A stretch of DNA of 47,167 bases from JAXGTO01 sp040774885 (GTDB lineage: Bacteria; Actinomycetota; Coriobacteriia; Coriobacteriales; Eggerthellaceae), in assembly GCA_040774885.1 (NCBI GenBank), contig JAXGTO010000018.1, positions 1 to 47,167 of the forward strand. Reading direction: 5' to 3'. The notes below the pieces were generated by a model. It did no database searches and was not told the DNA's origin. It was given only the letters and a program-made list of their open reading frames with translations. Position numbers and translations under genes: made by a program. This document shows positions 1-7,770 of this stretch, piece after piece (positions within the stretch are counted from its first letter, which is position 1; each line of letters starts with the position of its first letter).

Positions 1-16
1 CGGGTGCCGCAGGCGG

Positions 17-109
17 TTTCCCTGGCGAGCCGGATTCGCTTCGGCTTGCAAGCGCCGCGTATTTCCATACGCAAGCGAGCAAACGAAGCGAATCCGGCCG
101 CCAGGGGAA
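17..109 (-). terminator. Long stem-loop downstream of fixX
   Basis: A long inverted repeat begins five bases past the fixX stop codon. Bases 21-43 pair with 84-105 over 22 bp with a single bulged A at 28; the core CCGGATTCGCTTCG is fully complementary. Pairs 17-20 with 106-109 extend the stem outward. GCTTGC (44-49) pairs with GCAAGC (71-76) to extend it inward after an asymmetric bulge. No clear T-run follows within the window, so it could be a terminator, an mRNA-stabilising 3' hairpin, or a copy of a dispersed palindromic element. Confidence 0.6.
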
Positions 110-113
110 GCGC

Positions 114-413
114 CTAGCCGAAGCGGTACTCTACTCCCATAGTCGGTTGCGGCATATCCCACTTCTTGATGATGGTGTCTCCGCAGGCGATGCGGCAGGT
201 CCCGCATTCCAGGCAGCCCGCATAGTCGAACGTGGGCTTGCCGTCCTCGTCGATCTTGTAGAGGGCGGCCGGGCAGACGCGCACCAGCTTCTTGAACTCT
301 TCCATATCGGGGTCGTCGACCAATTCGATATGGGCGTTTTCCTCGTCGACGTTGTACTTATCGACCGCAATGGCCTCGTCGACGTTTACGGTGATCTTCG
401 CTATATCGCTCAC
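114..413 (-). CDS. fixX: FixX, ferredoxin-like protein
   Basis: Small iron-sulfur protein of the FixABCX electron-transfer complex, thought to pass electrons with FixC toward the membrane quinone pool. The 99-residue product has Cys67, Cys70, Cys73 and Cys77 in a ferredoxin-type CxxCxxCxxxC pattern (CLECGTCRIAC) plus Cys47 in RVCPAALY. Length and layout match the FixX family, which keeps one [4Fe-4S] cluster. The start is GTG, and its GTGA overlaps the fixC stop by 4 bases, so translation is probably coupled. It is the last gene of the fix cluster and is followed directly by a long stem-loop. Confidence 0.93.
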   Translation of the reverse strand: MSDIAKITVNVDEAIAVDKYNVDEENAHIELVDDPDMEEFKKLVRVCPAALYKIDEDGKPTFDYAGCLECGTCRIACGDTIIKKWDMPQPTMGVEYRFG

Positions 414-1711
414 AGTGCTTTCAGAGCTCCCTTCACTTCCTTGAGCAGGCTGAACATGCCGCGCTTCTTGATGATGGGCATCATACGCTTCTTCAGGTGC
501 TCTTGGGGCTTGCCGTCAACGCTGAACATGGCGTTGAAGATCTCCTTGATCATGACGGGGTAATCGGTGAACATGCGGTCCCACTTCTCCATGGTGGCGG
601 GCCACAGCTTGAAGGTTTCAAGGTCCTGGATGACGAAGGACCCCTCCATCTTCTGCTTGTAGGATGCCAACCCGGCCACGGAAACGTCCTCGGCGTCGAT
701 GGCTGCGACGGCCGCCTCGCCGGCGAACTGGCCGGATGCCACGGCGAAGTCCATACCGCGCACCTGGTAGCCCATGTTCATGCACAACCCGGCCGCTTCG
801 CCGGCGATCAAAGCGCCGTCGAAGGTGTACGTCGGGACCATGTTGTAGCCGCCTTCGGGCACCATGTGGCCGGAGTGCTCGACCATCTTGGCGCCACGAA
901 TGATGGGGGCGACGGCCGGATGATTCTTGAAATCTTCGAGCATCTGGTAGACGGGAACGGGGTTGGAAGCGTCCGCCGCCGTCGAGATGGTGGCCACCAG
1001 CCCCAGGCTGATGGAATCCTTGTTGGTGTAGAGGAAGCCGCCGCCGACGTTGCCGTGGGTGCAGTCGCCTACGAACAGCATGGCCGCACCTTCGCCTTCG
1101 GGGGTGAGGAAGCGGTCCTCGATCTGCCCGGCGGGAAGCTCGAACACTTCCTTGATGCCCACAGCCATCTCGTTGGCCTTGGGGCGAGGATTGCCCAGGC
1201 TGCGCTCGGACAGCAGACTGTTGACGCCATCGGCCACGATGGTCACGTGGGCCGTGATCTCGTCTTCCCCGGCCTTGATGCCGTAGACCGCGCCCGATTC
1301 GTCTTTGAGCAGCTCTTCGACGGGAATACCGCAGATGTACTCGGCTCCGGCATTCTCGGCCTGCTCGGCCAGCCACTGGTCAAAGGGTCCGCGCAAGACG
1401 CTGTAGGAGTCCTTGCCCTCTTCGCCCAGCTCCTTGCTGGTGAAGTCGATGGTCATCTCGGATTCGGGATCCATCATGGCGATGCGCTCGTGCGTGATCT
1501 TGCGCTCCAGGGGGGCGGACTGCTCGAAGTCGGGGAACACCTTTTTCAGCGAGTGGCTGTAGATGCGGCCGCCCGTCATGTTCTTGGCGCCAGCGTAGTT
1601 GCCGCGCTCCACCACCAACACGCTCTTGCCGGCGGATGCCGCGACGTACGCGGCCACGGCCCCGGCGCACCCGGAGCCCACCACGATGATGTCGAAATCA
1701 CGTTCTTCCAT
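410..1711 (-). CDS. fixC: FixC, ETF:quinone oxidoreductase-like flavoprotein
   Basis: FAD protein that takes electrons from the FixAB flavoprotein and, with FixX, delivers them to quinone. The N-terminus shows a Rossmann FAD motif (VVGSGCAGAVAA) and the family segment AGAKNMTGGRIYSHSL. It lacks the C-terminal ferredoxin domain of mitochondrial ETF-QO, as expected when FixX is separate. I place the start at ATG 1709-1711 (433 residues), because GGAGAGG sits 6-7 bases upstream; the in-frame ATG seven codons earlier has no such site and its own codons would contain this one. A gap of 104 bases with two hairpins separates it from fixB. Confidence 0.93.
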   Translation of the reverse strand: MEERDFDIIVVGSGCAGAVAAYVAASAGKSVLVVERGNYAGAKNMTGGRIYSHSLKKVFPDFEQSAPLERKITHERIAMMDPESEMTIDFTSKELGEEGKDSYSVLRGPFDQWLAEQAENAGAEYICGIPVEELLKDESGAVYGIKAGEDEITAHVTIVADGVNSLLSERSLGNPRPKANEMAVGIKEVFELPAGQIEDRFLTPEGEGAAMLFVGDCTHGNVGGGFLYTNKDSISLGLVATISTAADASNPVPVYQMLEDFKNHPAVAPIIRGAKMVEHSGHMVPEGGYNMVPTYTFDGALIAGEAAGLCMNMGYQVRGMDFAVASGQFAGEAAVAAIDAEDVSVAGLASYKQKMEGSFVIQDLETFKLWPATMEKWDRMFTDYPVMIKEIFNAMFSVDGKPQEHLKKRMMPIIKKRGMFSLLKEVKGALKAL

Positions 1712-1736
1712 CTTGTTCCTCTCCGTTTCCATTCAA

Positions 1737-1795
1737 GGCGCTGCTCGATTCAGCGCCTGCGCAGGCGGACGGGGTTGGAAAACACCCGTCCGCCT
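1737..1795 (-). terminator. Two tandem stem-loops between fixB and fixC
   Basis: Two perfect hairpins fill most of the fixB-fixC gap. Bases 1763-1773 (AGGCGGACGGG) pair with 1785-1795 over 11 bp with an 11-nt loop, and GGCGCTG (1737-1743) pairs with CAGCGCC (1751-1757) with a 7-nt loop. On the transcribed strand no long T-run follows either one. They may therefore act as processing or mRNA-stability elements, or as weak terminators setting the ratio of fixAB to fixCX. Confidence 0.65.
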
Positions 1796-1815
1796 TGACG
1801 GCGTGCGGTAAAGCC

Positions 1816-2703
1816 CTACAGAGCTGCAGCCAAAGCCGGCAGCACGGTCTTCAAATCGCCCACGATGCCGCAGTCGCACTGCTTGAACACGGGAGCGTTC
1901 TTGTCTTTGTTGATAGCGAAGATGGCACCGGCGCGATTGCAACCCACCATGTGCTGCATCTGGCCGGAAATGCCAGCGGCAACGTAAACCTTGGGCTGGA
2001 GCATCTGGCCGGAAACGCCGATATACGCTTCACGCGGGAACCACGTTACGGCTTCGGTGAGGGGGCGGCTGCAGCCGACTTCGCCGTTGATCTTCGCAGC
2101 GACGTCGCGCAGCATCTGGAGGTCGGCTTCATCGGAGAAGCCACGGCCTGCAGCGCACACCACATCGGCAGCGGCCAAGTTGACGCCCGAAGGAGGCAGG
2201 GCTTCCGTGGCGGTCTTTGCTACGGCCTTGGCAGGAGCCTCGAACGCGGCTTCTTCCACAGCATCGGAACCCGTGGCAGCAGCGGCATCGAACGTGCCGG
2301 CGCCCACGGTGTAGACGGCGACGTCGCCTTTGGCCTTGGCCTTGCGGATACCTGCGCCGCCGAAGTACATGGACGAGGCCACACCATCGACGATCTCGGT
2401 GACATCGGTGATGGCGGCGGTGCCGGCATGGGCGGCCAAACGACCGACCAGGCTCAACATACGCTCGGAGTTCTGACCCAAAACGATGTTGGCACCTTCG
2501 GCGTCGAACGCCTTGTTCACGGTGACGTAAGCGTCGTCGGCGATGTTGCCGGCAGGAACGTCCACGTGGATGCACTTATCGGCAGCACCGGTAACGGCAG
2601 GAGCGCCCACCATTGCCAATACGACCTCGTCGGCCAGACTGCGAGCACCGGCACACAATTCGCGTGCGGCGGATTCTGTTTCAGCTATAACGAATGCCTT
2701 CAT
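1816..2703 (-). CDS. fixB: FixB, electron transfer flavoprotein alpha subunit
   Basis: Alpha subunit of the FixAB heterodimer, which binds FAD in its C-terminal domain. The C-terminal half carries the ETF-alpha signature: SGQMLQPKVYVAAGISGQ, QHMVGCNRAGAIFAINKDK and CGIVGDLKTVLPAL. These closely follow the E. coli carnitine-linked FixB pattern as I remember it. I start at ATG 2701-2703 (295 residues), giving MKAFVIAE; an in-frame GTG four codons upstream abuts the AGGAAAGG ribosome-binding site and is too close to it. fixA ends 18 bases upstream, so the pair is translated from one message. Confidence 0.93.
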   Translation of the reverse strand: MKAFVIAETESAARELCAGARSLADEVVLAMVGAPAVTGAADKCIHVDVPAGNIADDAYVTVNKAFDAEGANIVLGQNSERMLSLVGRLAAHAGTAAITDVTEIVDGVASSMYFGGAGIRKAKAKGDVAVYTVGAGTFDAAAATGSDAVEEAAFEAPAKAVAKTATEALPPSGVNLAAADVVCAAGRGFSDEADLQMLRDVAAKINGEVGCSRPLTEAVTWFPREAYIGVSGQMLQPKVYVAAGISGQMQHMVGCNRAGAIFAINKDKNAPVFKQCDCGIVGDLKTVLPALAAAL

Positions 2704-2721
2704 GTTTCTGCGCACCTTTCC

Positions 2722-3480
2722 TTACAGAGCGGCCTTGATGGCGGCGGCGAATTTTTCAATGGCGCCGTCTTCTGCGGCGTCCAGGATCTCGAGTTTGCGG
2801 GCAACCTGTTCGGGGGCCTTGACCTCGACCACTTCGGTAACGCTTGCCGTTGCGGCATCGTCGGCTTCGACGGTCTGGGGCTTTTTGCCGGCAGCAAGGA
2901 TGTCCTTCATGCCGCAGATGCGCGGCAAAGCGATATCGGGGGCAACGGAAACGACGGCGGGAAGCGCAATCTCAACCGTCTCGGTTTCGGTTTCGAGCAG
3001 GCGCTTGGCAACAACCTTGTCGCCCGCAGCTTCGAGGGAAACGACGCCGGAAACGTAAGGTACGTCCAGCGCGGCAGCCAGCTGCACGCCCGTCTGCTTG
3101 GCGTAGAAGTCGGCAGATCCGTCGCCGCAGATGACCAGGTCGTATGCTCCGACTTTGCCGAGCAGTTTGACGAGTTCGGCCGCAATGGCGAACGCATCGA
3201 GATTGGCAGTGGAATCGCCGGACGTCATGAACAGCTCATCGACGCCGCGCGCCAAGACGTCCTTCTTCATCTTCGAATCGTCGATCTTGGGGCAGCCGAC
3301 GGTGATGGCCTTGACGCTGGAGCCTTCGTTGGCAGCAGCCAGCTGAGCTGCGGCCTCCAAAGCGTTCTTGTCGTAAGTTGAAATGATCTGATGTGCTTTG
3401 GAGAAATCGAGGGAGCCATCGGCGGCTGCCACGATGTCCTGGTCGTCTGCGACGACCTTGAAGGGAACGACGATGTTCAT
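2722..3480 (-). CDS. fixA: FixA, electron transfer flavoprotein beta subunit
   Basis: Beta subunit of the FixAB flavoprotein, which in characterised FixABCX systems takes electrons from NADH and splits them between quinone and ferredoxin/flavodoxin. The 252-residue length fits the family. The segments VICGDGSADFYAKQTG, SVAPDIALPRICGMK and LAAGKKP match the E. coli-type FixA pattern. The ATG at 3478-3480 has a strong upstream site (AGGAAAGGAAG). The gene lies 122 bases downstream of the acyl-CoA dehydrogenase gene, with a large hairpin in between. Confidence 0.93.
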   Translation of the reverse strand: MNIVVPFKVVADDQDIVAAADGSLDFSKAHQIISTYDKNALEAAAQLAAANEGSSVKAITVGCPKIDDSKMKKDVLARGVDELFMTSGDSTANLDAFAIAAELVKLLGKVGAYDLVICGDGSADFYAKQTGVQLAAALDVPYVSGVVSLEAAGDKVVAKRLLETETETVEIALPAVVSVAPDIALPRICGMKDILAAGKKPQTVEADDAATASVTEVVEVKAPEQVARKLEILDAAEDGAIEKFAAAIKAAL

Positions 3481-3536
3481 TGAACTTCCTTTCCTATCGT
3501 TGGTCTAGTCGTGTTGCAAGTGGTTATGAAAAGAGG

Positions 3537-3586
3537 GCGCCATGCGGGAGGCAATGCTTGGGAGAGAGGGAGAGCCCGCATGGCGC
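3537..3586 (-). terminator. Perfect 12-bp stem-loop between acyl-CoA dehydrogenase gene and fixA
   Basis: GCGCCATGCGGG (3537-3548) is perfectly complementary to 3575-3586 with a 26-nt purine/pyrimidine-biased loop. On the minus strand the stem is followed by CCTCTTTTCATAA, a short U-rich stretch. It could be a partial terminator that lowers fixABCX expression relative to the dehydrogenase, or a processing site. Confidence 0.65.
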
Positions 3587-3602
3587 TAAGGGAGAGTGGC
3601 GC

Positions 3603-4757
3603 TTACAGGGCGTATTTTTTCGCAACCTGTCGGCCAGCGATGTAAGCCATGATTTCGTGGGTGCCGCCACCGAACATGTTACCGCGCATGTCGGCCCACA
3701 GACGGCCGATGCGGACTTCGTCGGTATAACCGAGGCCGGCATAGATCTGCAGGCCCATGTCGGCGACTTCGAAGCACTCCTTGCATCCGTAACGCTTGAG
3801 CAAGGCGCTTTCCAACTGCACGGACTGACCGTTGTCGAGCATCCACAGAGTCTTGTACAGCATGTTGCGGGTGTTCTGAACCTTGATCTCCATGTCGGTG
3901 AGGAGCTCTTGGATCATTTCCTGCTTGGCGATGGGCTTGCCGAAGGCGATGCGCTGATTGGCGTATTGCGCCGAGTCTTCCAGAGCAGCCTGGGCCAAGC
4001 CGAGCTGCTCGGCGACGACGTAGGCACGTTCGACCTCGAAGTTCTTCATGAGCATCATGAAGCCCTTACCCTGCTCGCCCATGCGGTCCTCTTCTTTGAG
4101 AACGACATCATCGAGATACACTTCACAGAACGGGATGGCCTGCTGGCCGATTTTATGCAGCGTGGAAGTGGAAACGCCCGGCATGTCCATCTTGACGAGC
4201 CACAGGCTCATATCGGCGTTGTCATGGCTGGGGTCTTCGTCTTTGGCGATGACGATGGTATACGGAAGAACGGCGCCCATGGTGACCCACGTCTTCTGAC
4301 CGGACAGCTTGTAGGTTCCATCGGCCTGCTTCTTTGCCGTGCAGGTCATCGAGCGGTTGTCGGAGCCGGCACCCGGTTCTGAAATGGAGAGGCTCGCAAT
4401 GGGCCAGCCGGTTTCCATGTAATGTTCCATGCAGAGGTTGATCTGCTCTTCGGTGCCGAATTCGACGATGTCGAACATGGAAAGCGAGTTTTGATAAAGG
4501 ATGTGCATGCAGCCGCTCTTCTGGTACAGGCGCTCGATCATCATGCCCACCGTGAGCTTGTCGGCCGGCACGCCGCCGTATTCTTCGGGGATGCCCATGA
4601 GGCCGAAACCGGCATCGCGATACGCTTCGGCGATTTCGTCGGACATGCCATGGTTCTCATACATGTCTTTGATGGCTTCATCGGTGAAGTAGCGCTCGCA
4701 GAATTCGTCGACGCTCTCCAGCAGCAATTCCTGCTCATCGGTCAAAGTGAAGTCCAT
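3603..4757 (-). CDS. CaiA-type acyl-CoA dehydrogenase / enoyl-CoA reductase
   Basis: FAD-dependent acyl-CoA dehydrogenase of 384 residues, the usual family length. It contains the substrate/FAD segment SISEPGAGSD, the YANQRIAFGKPI block and the tail RLWADMRGNMFGGGTHEI. Features such as NMLYKTLWMLDNG recall CaiA, which reduces crotonobetainyl-CoA with electrons from FixABCX. The canonical catalytic Glu of the YEGT motif is replaced by Gly (FGGGT, about residue 364). The start is ATG 4755-4757, giving MDFTLTDEQ six bases after GAGGAGG; an ATG two codons earlier touches that site. The substrate is unknown, since no carnitine or CoA-transferase genes lie nearby. Confidence 0.87.
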   Translation of the reverse strand: MDFTLTDEQELLLESVDEFCERYFTDEAIKDMYENHGMSDEIAEAYRDAGFGLMGIPEEYGGVPADKLTVGMMIERLYQKSGCMHILYQNSLSMFDIVEFGTEEQINLCMEHYMETGWPIASLSISEPGAGSDNRSMTCTAKKQADGTYKLSGQKTWVTMGAVLPYTIVIAKDEDPSHDNADMSLWLVKMDMPGVSTSTLHKIGQQAIPFCEVYLDDVVLKEEDRMGEQGKGFMMLMKNFEVERAYVVAEQLGLAQAALEDSAQYANQRIAFGKPIAKQEMIQELLTDMEIKVQNTRNMLYKTLWMLDNGQSVQLESALLKRYGCKECFEVADMGLQIYAGLGYTDEVRIGRLWADMRGNMFGGGTHEIMAYIAGRQVAKKYAL

Positions 4758-5085
4758 GTTCATCCTCCTCGGTCGCCCAGCGACCCTCGACTCCGTCGGA
4801 CACATCGCCCAACTTGTTGACCTCACAATACAACGCTACTGTTTTGTTTGTACGGACAGAATCATCGTTGTGTCCTATTTTTAGCTAATTTAGACTATTT
4901 TCAAAAAAGCAAATAGGTTTGCCTTGATTTGATAAATGCTCTCAATAAATAGTGCCGTCTAGCCAATTTCCCGTATGAAACGATGACACTCTATGCAACA
5001 ATTACCCCACAGTTAGAATTCTTTGTCCGTATTTAGATTAAATTTGCGATGAAATCAAGCACTACAAAGCGGGAAGGTTGTCCAA
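4758..5085. promoter_or_regulatory. Divergent control region with candidate TetR operators
   Basis: AT-rich 328-bp gap between the divergent acyl-CoA dehydrogenase and TetR genes, with no credible gene. TACGGACA at 4851-4858 is repeated inverted at 5024-5031 (TGTCCGTA). GGACA (4854-4858) also forms a local dyad with TGTCC (4871-4875), 12 bases apart. A candidate minus-strand promoter is TTGAAA (4899-4904) with AAAATA (4876-4881) at 17-bp spacing, which would place the local dyad just downstream of the start of transcription. Binding of the neighbouring TetR protein is an inference. Confidence 0.5.
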
Positions 5086-5739
5086 ATGGCGTCCATTGAA
5101 ACAAAGAATCTCATAGCCGACACATTCATTCATTTGTGCGAAGCGAATTCGGTAACCAAGGTATCGGTTTCAGATGTCATCACCGCAAGCGGACGAAACC
5201 GCAAGACGTTCTATTATCATTTCGATGACCGGAACGATCTTATCCAATGGATATTCCGACGCGATCTGGCTGCGCAACTTCTATCCGAAGTGCCGCCCGA
5301 ACAGCTCGTTTACCATAACGAGCCCAATGACCCCTGCCGCTCGTTTCCCTATTACGTTTTCGTGAAAGACGGCATCCGCAGCATCGACGATTCGACATTT
5401 TTCCGACTGTTCGGCTGTTGCCTGCAACAGCGCCGAAGCTTCTACGCTCAGCTCCTAGACGAACGAGGCAGCTCGTCTTTGACGCAGTATTTGCAAGACC
5501 TGTACGTCCCCGCAATACGCAACGACATCGATTTCATTTTGAGCAACCGCTATCTCAGCCAAGTCGATGTGGATTTCCTCGCAGAATTCTTCGCCACCGG
5601 ATTCATCGAGTGGTTCGCCCGTCGATGCGAGGATAAAACCCTGCCGGATTTGGAACATGGGATGGGCTCGTTTGGAAACATCATCCATGCTTCGCTTGAA
5701 CATGCCATAGCAGATCAACAGCAAAGCCGCGTTCTTTAG
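5086..5739 (+). CDS. TetR/AcrR-family transcriptional regulator
   Basis: Probable DNA-binding repressor. The N-terminal 60 residues form a TetR-type helix-turn-helix (VSVSDVITASGRNRKTFYYHF), followed by a divergent ligand-binding domain of about 150 residues; total 217 residues. GGAAGG lies about nine bases before the ATG. It is transcribed away from the acyl-CoA dehydrogenase-fix cluster and is the likely local regulator of it, perhaps sensing an acyl-CoA or its precursor. Its last four bases overlap the 3' end of the convergent thioesterase gene. The effector cannot be read from the sequence. Confidence 0.88.
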   Translation: MASIETKNLIADTFIHLCEANSVTKVSVSDVITASGRNRKTFYYHFDDRNDLIQWIFRRDLAAQLLSEVPPEQLVYHNEPNDPCRSFPYYVFVKDGIRSIDDSTFFRLFGCCLQQRRSFYAQLLDERGSSSLTQYLQDLYVPAIRNDIDFILSNRYLSQVDVDFLAEFFATGFIEWFARRCEDKTLPDLEHGMGSFGNIIHASLEHAIADQQQSRVL

Positions 5740-6182
5740 CGGATACGCCCCAAATAGGGTTCGGGAACGGCGGCATCGGGATCGACCTCGGCCACGATAT
5801 GGAGCGTGAACGACGCTTTGACGAACACCGCCCCCTTGCCATCGTCGATGCGCGCATCGACGACCTGGGTCGTCGTGCCATCATGGATGACATCGCAGCA
5901 AATAAAGATTTCATCACCGACACGCGGCGGCGCGATGAAATTGAAATTGCTCTGAAGGGTCATGTTCGACTTGCCCAAAGAATAACCGGCCATGCATGCC
6001 GTTTCGTCAAGCAGCGTCATGAGGAAACCGCCATGGGCGGTATCGAATAGGTTTGCAGCGTTCTGGGGAACGCTCAGACGATTGACCACATGGCCAGGCT
6101 CAAGAACCGCATTGCGCATGGCATCGAAGCCGCCCACGTCGCTTATGTGGTTGAGACATCCCTCGCGTATGCGTTCATCCAT
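5736..6182 (-). CDS. PaaI-type HotDog thioesterase
   Basis: Predicted acyl-CoA thioesterase of 148 residues, a single HotDog domain. The motif NLFDTAHGGFLMTLLDETA matches the PaaI/YdiI pattern HGG...D. The ATG at 6180-6182 follows the leuA TAG stop after one base, with AGGG in the leuA tail as ribosome-binding site, so translation is probably coupled to leuA. It is the last gene of the ilv-leu operon and collides tail-to-tail with the TetR gene. The substrate is unknown; a housekeeping role in recovering CoA from acyl-CoA intermediates is possible. Confidence 0.85.
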   Translation of the reverse strand: MDERIREGCLNHISDVGGFDAMRNAVLEPGHVVNRLSVPQNAANLFDTAHGGFLMTLLDETACMAGYSLGKSNMTLQSNFNFIAPPRVGDEIFICCDVIHDGTTTQVVDARIDDGKGAVFVKASFTLHIVAEVDPDAAVPEPYLGRIR

Positions 6183-6183
6183 G

Positions 6184-7752
6184 CTATTTGACGCCCTGCT
6201 CACTGAGATAGGCGTCTTTTTCAGCCTTGGCATGGCGGCCATCGATAAGACGATCCAACGCATTGAGATAGGCGCGCACCGAGGAAACGACGATATCACC
6301 GTCGGCACCACGGCCGATATAAACCTGCCCATCCGCCTTGTCCACCACGCGCAGCGTCACTTCGCCCATGGCATCGATGCCGCGGGTTACCGCCTGAACG
6401 CTGTATTCGCTCAAGTCGTTGTCGATCTCGACGATCTTATCAACCGCTTTGAACGCCGCATCGATGGGACCGGTGCCGTATTCGCACACCGTGCGATTGG
6501 CCCCATCGGCATCGGCAAGGGTGAGCGTGGCCGTGGGAATAAGGGGAAAGCCGCAGCTGATCTGCAGCCCTTCCAAACGATAGTTGGCGGCAACCGTACG
6601 GTCCCGCTCGTTGATGAGGCTCTCGAGGTCCTCGTCGTACACTTCTTTTTTGCGATCGGCCAAGTTCAGGAATGATTCATAGAGCTGATCGAGCGCATCG
6701 GGTTCGAATTCGTATCCCAAGTCGGCCAGACGCTTCTTCAAAGCCGCATGTCCGCTGCGTGCCGAAAGAACGATCTTGCTTTGGTCTACGCCCACTTCGG
6801 CCGGGTCGATGATCTCATAAGTATCGCGGCTTTTGAGAACGCCGTCCTGATGGATGCCTGAAGAATGCGCAAAAGCGTTCGCACCGACGATCGACTTGTT
6901 GGCCTGGACGCTCATGCCCGTGATGTTGCTGACCAAATGGGAGGCCTTGATGAATTCACGGGTGTTCACGTCGGTATGGGCGCCGAGCTCTTCCCCATGC
7001 ATCTTGATGCCCATGACCACTTCTTCCATGGCCGTGTTGCCCGCACGCTCACCCAAGCCGTTGATGGTGCACTCCACTTGGGTCGCGCCGTTTTCAACAC
7101 CGGCCAGAGAAAGGGCCGTGGCCATGCCGAGATCGTTGTGGCAATGGACCGAAACCGTGACGTTTTCGATGCCTTCGACGTTGTCCATCAAGTACTTGAT
7201 GCGGCGGCCGAACTCATCGGGGAGCGAATAACCGGTGGTATCGGGGATATTGAGCACCGTGGCACCCGACTCGATGGCCGCACGGCATACCTGAGCCAAG
7301 AACTCGTAATCGGAGCGGCCGGCATCTTCGGCATAGAACTGCACGTCTTCCACGAACTTCTTGGCATAGCTGACGCAGGCTCGTGTGCGCTCGATGCATT
7401 CTTCAGGAGTGATCTTGAGCTTGTCACGCAGATGGCTGGGGGAAACGCCCAAACCGGTCTGGATGCGGGGCCGCTTGCAATACTTGAGGGCATCGGCAGC
7501 CGAATCTATATCCTTGTTGACGGCACGGGTAAGCGCGCAAACCGTCGCATCGTTTCCGGCAACTTCGGCAATGCGGCGCACGCTTTGAAAGTCGGCCGGA
7601 CTCGAAATGGGGAAACCGGCTTCGATCACATCGACGTTGAGACGTAGGAGCTGACGGGCGATGACCACCTTTTCATCGGTGTTCATGGACGCTCCAGGCG
7701 ACTGTTCGCCGTCACGCAACGTGGTGTCGAAAATGTTTATCTTTCGTGTCAT
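6184..7752 (-). CDS. leuA: 2-isopropylmalate synthase
   Basis: Condenses acetyl-CoA with 2-oxoisovalerate, the committed step of leucine synthesis. The 522-residue protein has the TIM-barrel signature FDTTLRDGEQSPG at residue 8 and the metal-site segment VHCHNDLGMATA. A C-terminal LeuA allosteric domain (AVTRGIDAMGEVTLRV) is where leucine feedback normally acts. It follows serA by 18 bases. The other leucine genes, leuC, leuD and leuB, are not in this window. Confidence 0.96.
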   Translation of the reverse strand: MTRKINIFDTTLRDGEQSPGASMNTDEKVVIARQLLRLNVDVIEAGFPISSPADFQSVRRIAEVAGNDATVCALTRAVNKDIDSAADALKYCKRPRIQTGLGVSPSHLRDKLKITPEECIERTRACVSYAKKFVEDVQFYAEDAGRSDYEFLAQVCRAAIESGATVLNIPDTTGYSLPDEFGRRIKYLMDNVEGIENVTVSVHCHNDLGMATALSLAGVENGATQVECTINGLGERAGNTAMEEVVMGIKMHGEELGAHTDVNTREFIKASHLVSNITGMSVQANKSIVGANAFAHSSGIHQDGVLKSRDTYEIIDPAEVGVDQSKIVLSARSGHAALKKRLADLGYEFEPDALDQLYESFLNLADRKKEVYDEDLESLINERDRTVAANYRLEGLQISCGFPLIPTATLTLADADGANRTVCEYGTGPIDAAFKAVDKIVEIDNDLSEYSVQAVTRGIDAMGEVTLRVVDKADGQVYIGRGADGDIVVSSVRAYLNALDRLIDGRHAKAEKDAYLSEQGVK

Positions 7753-7770
7753 GCCGAACCTTTCGAGGAA

